Assembly (NCBI GenBank): GCA_034432655.1 | Contig: DAOUBP010000075.1 | Coordinates: 1 to 26,430 of the forward strand | Source: DAOUBP01 sp034432655 | GTDB lineage: Bacteria; Chloroflexota; Anaerolineae; CG2-30-64-16 | Length of the DNA: 26,430 nucleotides | Reading direction: 5' to 3' | Shown here: positions 21,501 through 26,430 of the stretch, in pieces | Numbering within the stretch: the stretch's first letter is position 1 | Layout of the letters: the number at the start of each line of letters is the position of its first letter | Notes under the pieces: model-generated | Told to the model about the DNA's origin: nothing | What the model saw: only the letters and a program-made list of their open reading frames with translations | The model's database searches: none | Position numbers and translations under genes: made by a program

Positions 21501-23291
21501 CTAATCCACCGTCAACGTCTTACTCAGATTCCTGGGAAAGTCCGGATCGTACCCGCGCGCCACGCTGAGACGATACGACAACAGTTGGAGCGGCAACACA
21601 GCCAACAGCGGGTTCACCTCGGGGCTGGCGTCCGGCAACTCGATCACCACGTGGGCATTGTTCCGCAGCCGGTCATCCGCCGGGCCGATGGCGATGGCCC
21701 GCCCCCCGCGACAGGTGGTCTCGTTGATCCCGCTGACCAGCAGCGGCACATCCTCTGGTCCGGCCACGAAGATGACCGGGTAACCATCGTACACGGCCGA
21801 CAGCGGTCCATGCTTGAACTCGGTGGACAACATCCCCTCGCAATGCGCGTAAGTGATCTCCTTGAGCTTTAACGCGCCCTCCAGCGCGATAGGATAGGTC
21901 AACCCATAGCCGAGGCAATACAGGTCGTTGTGCAAGGCCAGGTCAGGCGCAATGCGGTCCACCTGCGGCGCCACAGCTGCCAACGCCTGCGCCAGCGTCC
22001 CTGGCAGCGCATGCAGGCTGCGCGTGTCGTGGCCGCCCATGCGCATGGCCAGGTAAAGGAAGGCCACGGCCTGGTTCATGAAGGTTTTGGTGGCCGGCAC
22101 GCTGATCTCATAGCCGCACGCCAGCGGCAAATAGCACTGGCTCTGGGTCATCAGAGTAGAGCCGACCACGTTCACCAGCCCCAACGCAGTCGTGCCGCGG
22201 AACCGGGCAACCTCCAGCGCCGCCAACACGTCCTTGGTCTCGCCCGACTGGCTGACGAACACCCCCACATCCTGCGGACCCAACGCGGGCCCGTACTGCG
22301 CCACGAACTGCGGGGCCAGGATCGGCACAGCCGGCCGGCGGGCCAGCCGGGCCAGGTATACCGCGCCCAACATACATGCATGGTAGCTGGTGCCGCAGCC
22401 CACCAGATACAAATGTCGCGCCGAACACATGGTCTCTACCATGGTCGGGACGTCCGGCGATTCATCCAATAGCCGCATCAGCTCCCCGGCCAGCGTGGGC
22501 TGCTCGTAGATCTCTTTCAACATGAAATGCGGATAGCCGCCCTTGGCCGCTGCATCCATGCTCTCGGTGATGATTTCGGGGCTGCGCTCCACCACGCTGC
22601 CGTCGGACACCCGACACAACTCCGCGCCGTCCGCCCACAGGGTCACAATCTCCCCGTCATGGACGCGCAGGATGCGGCGGGTGAGAGGCAAGATGGACGG
22701 CAGATCTGAGGAGACACAGGTAAAGCCGTCCCCCAGCCCAACAACCAGCCCAGAGCCTTTCTTGATCGCGTAGAGGCGGTCTTCTTTGACGTGGCCGATG
22801 ACGAACGCATAATCCCCGTGCAGATCACCGTACGCCCGCCGGATCGCCTCCACCATGCCGTAGCCCCGGTCTACATAGCGCTCCACTGCGTGGACGCAGG
22901 ATTCCCCATCGTTCTCCGAGCGCACCGTCATGCCCTCGGCCATGAACTGGCGGCGCAGCTCCACATTGTTCACCACGTTGCCGTTGTGCGCGCCCACCAG
23001 GTCGCCATCGGAGTCGAGATGGGGCTGCGCGTTGATCTGCGAGGGGTTGCCGAAGGTAGCCCAGCGCAACTGCACAATGCCACGCCGGCCGGTCATCTCC
23101 GCAAAACGATAACGCTCGGCCACCGCTTCGACCTTGCCCACGTCCTTGCGCAGGTCAACGGTGCCGTCATCGTGTATGGTCGCCGCGCCGACAGAATCAT
23201 AGCCACGGTAGGACAGGCGTTTACCCGCCTCGGTCAGGATCGTGCCCAGCGGCTGCTCCGTCCGGGTCACAATACCGAAAATGCCGCACAT
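21501..23291 (-). CDS. glmS: Glutamine-fructose-6-phosphate aminotransferase
   Basis: GlmS makes glucosamine-6-phosphate from fructose-6-phosphate and glutamine, the first step towards UDP-GlcNAc. The 596-residue protein starts MCGIFGIV, so the glutaminase nucleophile is Cys2 after Met removal; RGYDSVG, QLRWATFGNPSQINAQPH and GAHNGNVVNN complete the amidotransferase domain. Two SIS domains follow (VGCGTSYHACML, SQSGETKDVLAAL; EGALKLKEITYAHCEGM). The end, PRNLSKTLTVD, is canonical. The start at 23291 is fixed by the need for an N-terminal Cys; the open frame continues far upstream through intergenic sequence. No glmS ribozyme is seen in the short leader. RWATFG replaces the usual RWATHG. Confidence 0.97.
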   Translation of the reverse strand: MCGIFGIVTRTEQPLGTILTEAGKRLSYRGYDSVGAATIHDDGTVDLRKDVGKVEAVAERYRFAEMTGRRGIVQLRWATFGNPSQINAQPHLDSDGDLVGAHNGNVVNNVELRRQFMAEGMTVRSENDGESCVHAVERYVDRGYGMVEAIRRAYGDLHGDYAFVIGHVKEDRLYAIKKGSGLVVGLGDGFTCVSSDLPSILPLTRRILRVHDGEIVTLWADGAELCRVSDGSVVERSPEIITESMDAAAKGGYPHFMLKEIYEQPTLAGELMRLLDESPDVPTMVETMCSARHLYLVGCGTSYHACMLGAVYLARLARRPAVPILAPQFVAQYGPALGPQDVGVFVSQSGETKDVLAALEVARFRGTTALGLVNVVGSTLMTQSQCYLPLACGYEISVPATKTFMNQAVAFLYLAMRMGGHDTRSLHALPGTLAQALAAVAPQVDRIAPDLALHNDLYCLGYGLTYPIALEGALKLKEITYAHCEGMLSTEFKHGPLSAVYDGYPVIFVAGPEDVPLLVSGINETTCRGGRAIAIGPADDRLRNNAHVVIELPDASPEVNPLLAVLPLQLLSYRLSVARGYDPDFPRNLSKTLTVD

Positions 23292-23354
23292 GGAAAACCT
23301 CGCCGTTGAGAGTATCAGTGAACGAAAGTATAGCGCATGAGGCCCATAATGACG

Positions 23355-23378
23355 AATTGCGGCCTTCAGGCCGCGATT
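23355..23378. repeat. Hairpin between divergent glmS and riboswitch promoters
   Basis: GCGGCC-TTCA-GGCCGC (23359-23374) is a perfect six-pair stem, extended outward by a wobble pair and A-T pairs to about ten pairs. It lies in the 250-base region between glmS and the small gene at 23542, upstream of the predicted rightward -35 box. Its shape resembles the hairpins at the window ends, which also have TTCA-like loops. Confidence 0.5.
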
Positions 23379-23386
23379 TGAGAGGT

Positions 23387-23415
23387 TTGGCGCCTGAAAC
23401 AAAACATAGTAAAAT
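23387..23415 (+). promoter_or_regulatory. Predicted promoter upstream of the fluoride riboswitch
   Basis: TTGGCG (23387-23392) and TAAAAT (23410-23415) are separated by 17 bases. Transcription would begin near 23422, about 25-30 bases before the aptamer core. The -35 box is only a partial match. Confidence 0.4.
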
Positions 23416-23448
23416 AGTGAGCGATACGTAGGGCTGCAGAGTAATACG

Positions 23449-23498
23449 ACAGGGGATGAGGCTCCCCGACCGTCGCGAGGGCTGATAGCCTCTACCGG
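23449..23498 (+). promoter_or_regulatory. Fluoride riboswitch (crcB motif)
   Basis: GGGG (23452-23455) pairs with CCCC (23464-23467) around the loop ATGAGGCT. Loop bases GAGGCT (23458-23463) are perfectly complementary to AGCCTC (23487-23492), forming the pseudoknot. The 3' segment GGGCTGATAGCCTCTACC matches the Thermotoga petrophila fluoride riboswitch recalled from the literature almost base for base. Ligand binding should stop the overlapping terminator from forming and switch the downstream genes on. Confidence 0.88.
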
Positions 23499-23525
23499 AG
23501 ACTCGGATCCTGGTGGAGGCTTTTT
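23487..23525 (+). terminator. Intrinsic terminator of the fluoride riboswitch
   Basis: AGCCTCTACCGGA (23487-23499) pairs with TCCTGGTGGAGGCT (23508-23521) with one G-T pair and one bulged base, followed by five T. The 5' arm contains the pseudoknot strand of the aptamer, so the two structures exclude each other. Confidence 0.85.
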
Positions 23526-23541
23526 GCTTGGAGCAGATCGC

Positions 23542-23919
23542 ATGTCCAGCATTGAGCGGTTCGCATACCCGCTCTCCAGCAGCGAAGACCTGACGCCTCC
23601 TGTGCGCGCAGCGATGAAAGAGGCGCTGCTGCCCGATGAGACCGTGCGCCAGATCATCTTCGCTCCCCGGCAGAGCCATCTGGCCCTGGGACGGGGCCTG
23701 TGGGCGCGACTGAGTACCTCGCTGTCGGAGCAATGGACCCCGGACTGGGTGCTGGCCCTCACCGAGGAGCGCCTGTTGCTGGCGACGATCGTGGACCGGG
23801 CGCGACCACCGCAGATCAGTGCGACATGGCTGGCCGATTGCTCACAGAGCTGTCTGCCGGTTGAAACGACGACTTCGACGCATGATCACAACGCAAGTGC
23901 TTCTCATCCGGTCCATTGA
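23542..23919 (+). CDS. Small unrecognised protein behind a fluoride riboswitch
   Basis: This 125-residue product starts at ATG 23542 with GGAG eight bases upstream. Residues 1-85 look like a real, well-behaved sequence (TPPVRAAMKEALLPDETVRQ, then WTPDWVLALTEERLLLATIV), reminiscent of bacterial PH-like domains, but I cannot name a family with confidence. After about residue 95 the composition changes to a Cys/Ser/Thr/His-rich tail (ETTTSTHDHNASASH), and the last 38 bases overlap the next gene. This suggests a 3'-truncated or frameshifted remnant of a longer gene. It is neither CrcB/Fluc nor a CLC channel, the usual fluoride exporters. Its regulation by fluoride is inferred from the leader. Confidence 0.55.
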   Translation: MSSIERFAYPLSSSEDLTPPVRAAMKEALLPDETVRQIIFAPRQSHLALGRGLWARLSTSLSEQWTPDWVLALTEERLLLATIVDRARPPQISATWLADCSQSCLPVETTTSTHDHNASASHPVH

Positions 23920-24955
23920 CCCGCAGCCCGAGCTGATTGCCCGGGCCGCGGCGATCATCCGCGCCGGCGGGCTGGTAGCCTTCCCGACCGAGACCGTGTA
24001 CGGCCTGGGCGCCGATGCCCTCAACCGGGATGCCGTGGCCCGCATCTTTGCCGCCAAAGGCCGGCCGGTCTACGATCCACTCATCGTGCACATCGCCGAG
24101 CCGGCCGAGCTCCCGCGCGTCGCGCGCGCTGTGCCGGAGATCGCGCTGCGGCTGGCCGAACGTTTCTGGCCGGGCCCGTTGACGCTGGTGTTGCCGCGCG
24201 CCGCAGCCGTGCCGACGGCTGTCACGGCTGGCCTGGAAACGGTGGCCGTGCGCTGCCCAGATCACCCCGTAGCACTGGCGCTCATCAAAGCCAGCCAGAC
24301 CCCCATCGCCGCGCCCAGCGCAAACCGCTTTGGCCGCACAAGTCCGACGACTGCCCGCCATGTCTTCGATGACCTCAACGGCCGCATTGACTTGATCCTG
24401 GATGCAGGGCCTACACCCATCGGGGTGGAATCCACCGTGCTAGACCTGACTGGCTCGCGGCCGACCATCTTGCGGCCGGGCGGGGTACCGCGTGAGGCGC
24501 TGGAAGCCGAGCTGGGCCCGGTCGCGGTCCGGGAATCTGTGTCACCGACAGCCGAGGCAGGGCTGCCCTCGCCCGGCTTGCTGGCACGCCACTATGCGCC
24601 GAAAGCGACGTTGCGGCTTTTTGTCGGGCCAACCGAAGCCATGCTGAAAGCCATGCGGGGCGAAGCGCAGACTTACCTTGGGCAAGGCCGCCGTGTAGGG
24701 GTTCTGGTGGCCGACGAGGACGCGACCGCCTTCGCCGATCTCGATGTGATCGGCGAGACGGTGGGGCCGGCCGAAGACCTGGACACGGTTGCGCAGCGGC
24801 TTTTCGGCGCGTTACGCGCGCTGGATGCCCAGGGGGTCGAGGTGATCCTGGCCCGTGACTTCGGTGCTCACGGCCTGGGGACGGCCATCCGGGATCGCCT
24901 CCGCCGGGCGGCTGACATCATCATAGACGCCAGCGTAGAAAGCCCGACCGGATGA
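23882..24955 (+). CDS. L-threonylcarbamoyladenylate synthase (Sua5/TsaC)
   Basis: This enzyme makes threonylcarbamoyl-AMP from threonine, bicarbonate and ATP for the t6A37 modification of ANN-decoding tRNAs. The YrdC/TsaC domain (about residues 1-210) shows GLVAFPTETVYGLGADA, AAKGRPVYDPLIVHI, WPGPLTLVL, APSANRFGRTSPT and GVESTVLD. With 357 residues it has the extra C-terminal Sua5 domain (from SPGLLARHYAPKA), so it is Sua5-type rather than the short TsaC. The ATG at 23882 is preferred; it overlaps the end of the small upstream gene and has only a weak ribosome binding site. It could be co-transcribed behind the fluoride riboswitch. Confidence 0.93.
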   Translation: MITTQVLLIRSIDPQPELIARAAAIIRAGGLVAFPTETVYGLGADALNRDAVARIFAAKGRPVYDPLIVHIAEPAELPRVARAVPEIALRLAERFWPGPLTLVLPRAAAVPTAVTAGLETVAVRCPDHPVALALIKASQTPIAAPSANRFGRTSPTTARHVFDDLNGRIDLILDAGPTPIGVESTVLDLTGSRPTILRPGGVPREALEAELGPVAVRESVSPTAEAGLPSPGLLARHYAPKATLRLFVGPTEAMLKAMRGEAQTYLGQGRRVGVLVADEDATAFADLDVIGETVGPAEDLDTVAQRLFGALRALDAQGVEVILARDFGAHGLGTAIRDRLRRAADIIIDASVESPTG

Positions 24956-24965
24956 GAGGTTCATC

Positions 24966-25346
24966 ATGCGCTATCCGAACACTTCGCAAAATCAAGCTGC
25001 CGCAACCGGTTCCGTTTTCGCCCCAGCAATCCTGCTGGCCGGCAACCTGCTCTTCAACATCGTCGCCAACGCCAGCTTCAAGCTGTCCGCCGCCAGCTCA
25101 AGCCTGCGCGGGTTCCTGGCCTGGCAGGTCGTCGGCAACCTGGCCGGCTTCATCACCGTGCTGACCCTCACCGGCCTGCTGCGCTACTTGCCGCTGCATG
25201 TGGCGTATCCGGTTACCGCCGGCCTGGCTGTGATCGGGGTCCAGGTGGTCGCAGCGCGCTGGCTTTTCGGCGAGACGATCTCGTCCGGCCAGTGGTTGGG
25301 CACGCTGTTCATCATCTTGGGGATCGTGCTAGTCGGCCGGGGGTAA
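24966..25346 (+). CDS. Small four-helix membrane protein (SMR/EamA, ArnE-like)
   Basis: The 126-residue protein has four hydrophobic segments (roughly residues 18-38, 49-70, 74-95 and 104-124), the layout of the SMR family and of the ArnE/ArnF lipid-linked sugar flippase subunits. The third-helix motif LPLHVAYPVTAGLAVIG has AYP where multidrug SMR proteins usually have AYAIW, which favours the ArnE/F or EamA side. The helix-1 acidic residue essential in multidrug SMR pumps is not visible. GAGAGGT precedes the ATG, ten bases after sua5, and the deacetylase gene follows after three bases. A role in moving a lipid-linked sugar is inferred from this neighbour. Confidence 0.8.
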   Translation: MRYPNTSQNQAAATGSVFAPAILLAGNLLFNIVANASFKLSAASSSLRGFLAWQVVGNLAGFITVLTLTGLLRYLPLHVAYPVTAGLAVIGVQVVAARWLFGETISSGQWLGTLFIILGIVLVGRG

Positions 25347-25349
25347 GCG

Positions 25350-26219
25350 ATGACGCATCGCCAGCCGCAGATCATCGTCACTGCGGACGATTTCGGCCGG
25401 ACGCAGGCCATCAATGCCGCGGTCATGCGGGCACATCGTGAAGGCATCCTGACGGCTGCCAGCCTGATGGTGGCCGGCGATGCGTGGGAAGAGGCTGTGG
25501 AGCTGGCGCGTGCCACCCCAACGTTGGCGGTGGGCCTACACCTGGTGGTCTCAGGCGGTCGCGCTGTCCTCAGCCCCCACATGATCCCCCACCTGGTAGG
25601 CCCCGACGGCCTCTTTCCCGATGACCCTTTGCGCCTGGGCCTGCGTTACGCTCTCAGTCCTGCTGCGCGCCAGGAACTGGCGGCCGAGATCACTGCGCAG
25701 TTCGAGCGCTTCGCTGCCACAGGCCTGCCCCTGTCCCACGTGGACGGCCACCAGCATCTGCACGTGCACCCGACTGTTTTCAGCGTGCTGCTCCCACTGG
25801 CCCGACGCTACGGCGCGCACGGCGTGCGCGTCCCGGCCGACGATGTCGTACTGGCGCTCCGCCACGACCGCCGCGGGGCCGGAACGAAGCTCGGCTGGGC
25901 TGTGGGGCTGGGGCTGGCCGCGGGCTGGTGTCGCCAAGGGGCGCGGGCCAGCGGCCTGGCCGTGGCCGACCGCGTATATGGCATCTTCCAAAGCGGCCAG
26001 ATGACGGAGGACTACGTGGTAAAAGTGCTGCGTGGGCTGCAGGCGCCTGCGGCCGAGCTCTACTTCCATCCGTCGTTAGCGGCAATCGGTGAAACGCTCG
26101 GCCCCAACCCGGGCGACCTGGCGACCCTCCTCAGCCCGAAGGTGTGCGCGGTGATCAAGGAGCGCAGGCTGCGCCTGGCCACGTACGCGACCCTGGGTGT
26201 CGAAGCCGGGCAAAAGTAG
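25350..26219 (+). CDS. ChbG/HpnK-family (YdjC-like) carbohydrate deacetylase
   Basis: The 289-residue protein has the family's metal-site motifs: TADDFGRTQAIN (11-22) and HVDGHQHLHVHP (130-141), plus VGLHL (61-65) and a late LYFHPSL. YdjC-like enzymes remove N-acetyl groups from chito-oligosaccharides (ChbG) or from hopanoid glycosides (HpnK). The protein reads most like the HpnK side, although no other hopanoid gene is in the window. It is tightly linked to the ArnE-like membrane protein, so deacetylation of a membrane-linked aminosugar is plausible. The start is ATG 25350. It is the last gene before the right-end repeat. Confidence 0.87.
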   Translation: MTHRQPQIIVTADDFGRTQAINAAVMRAHREGILTAASLMVAGDAWEEAVELARATPTLAVGLHLVVSGGRAVLSPHMIPHLVGPDGLFPDDPLRLGLRYALSPAARQELAAEITAQFERFAATGLPLSHVDGHQHLHVHPTVFSVLLPLARRYGAHGVRVPADDVVLALRHDRRGAGTKLGWAVGLGLAAGWCRQGARASGLAVADRVYGIFQSGQMTEDYVVKVLRGLQAPAAELYFHPSLAAIGETLGPNPGDLATLLSPKVCAVIKERRLRLATYATLGVEAGQK

Positions 26220-26251
26220 GGCGAGCTTATGAAAGTTAAGAATTTATTCCG

Positions 26252-26275
26252 GTAATGGGCGAAGCGGCTCATTAC
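26252..26275. repeat. Hairpin downstream of the deacetylase gene
   Basis: GTAATGGGC (26252-26260) and GCTCATTAC (26267-26275) pair over nine positions with one G-T pair around a GAAGCG loop. There is no T-tract, so it is either a weak terminator or the 5' part of the adjacent repeat unit. Confidence 0.5.
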
Positions 26276-26290
26276 TGACGGCCGCACGAC

Positions 26291-26430
26291 CATGAATGGA
26301 TCGTGCTACCGAGCAGCGCCCGGTGAACCGGGCTGAACTGCCTCGCCGACGCGCATTCAGCCCCGTTAAGCGCGCAGCCTCCCTTTGGGACGGGGCGCCG
26401 CCTGGTAGCCCGGCGACTTCATCGCCGGGC
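26291..26430. repeat. Right copy of the hairpin-rich dispersed repeat
   Basis: This is the partner of the repeat at 1-185. It starts with the same CATGAATGGATCG, has the hairpin GCCCGG-TGAA-CCGGGC (26318-26333), and ends with GCCCGGCGA-CTTCA-TCGCCGGGC (26408-26430, nine perfect pairs). The first hairpin differs from the left copy by a compensatory T-A to C-G pair change. The window ends at the last base of the final stem, so the unit may continue. Confidence 0.7.

Noticed and set aside
23292..23762. Longer glmS frame beginning at 23762
   Set aside because: GlmS needs Cys directly after the initiator Met, which fixes the start at 23291; the upstream frame runs through the riboswitch and promoter region on the other strand.

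Overview
The window is GC-rich and densely coded. Gene content and style (HyuAB, mobA-modABC, a long signal peptidase I, a MEMO-like protein, an HpnK/YdjC-type deacetylase, families of short tandem and hairpin repeats) suggest an uncultured Chloroflexota-type bacterium. That placement is inferred from family resemblance and not demonstrated. Both ends of the window lie in copies of the same hairpin-rich repeat, as if this were a contig that broke at a dispersed repeat. No intergenic stretch exceeds about 250 bases.

Left part (1-8707): a PHP-type phosphoesterase gene carries an in-frame array of 8-mers and 7-mers. It converges on a leftward hyuAB pair (hydantoinase/oxoprolinase family). Divergent from hyuAB is a rightward, translationally coupled mobA-modA-modB-modC operon for molybdate uptake and molybdenum cofactor maturation. 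Both divergent promoters can be seen.

Centre (8726-16412): a leftward operon encodes a bacterial microcompartment (BMC). In transcription order it contains lepB, an rpiB-like isomerase, deoC, a small H-x3-C-x2-C protein, a tandem-domain shell protein, a hexameric shell protein, inorganic pyrophosphatase, an MBL-fold hydrolase, a pentameric vertex protein, a CoA-acylating aldehyde dehydrogenase and a second tandem-domain shell protein. This is the gene set of the 'sugar-phosphate utilizing' (SPU) class of BMC, whose physiology is poorly known. The simplest reading is that deoxyribose-5-phosphate is cleaved by DeoC to glyceraldehyde-3-phosphate and acetaldehyde, and the acetaldehyde is oxidised to acetyl-CoA by the dehydrogenase inside the shell. 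All three candidate cargo enzymes carry an N-terminal amphipathic helix resembling an encapsulation peptide. A sigma70-like promoter with a palindrome over its -10 box lies before lepB.

Right part (16420-26219): an MFS transporter and a GT39/ArnT-like membrane glycosyltransferase form a coupled pair behind a leader resembling a fluoride riboswitch with a degenerate pseudoknot. A leftward glmS and a MEMO1-family gene follow. Divergent from glmS is a second, much better fluoride riboswitch with a clear overlapping terminator. It precedes a small unrecognised gene, then a Sua5-type tRNA modification enzyme, an SMR/ArnE-like small membrane protein and an HpnK/ChbG-type deacetylase.

The points most worth following are the BMC operon and its oddities (Cys cluster on DeoC, altered RpiB catalytic position, embedded ppa and MBL genes), the two fluoride-type leaders in front of atypical genes, and a heptamer repeat family that has entered both a coding region and the BMC operon, where one unit appears to supply a ribosome binding site.
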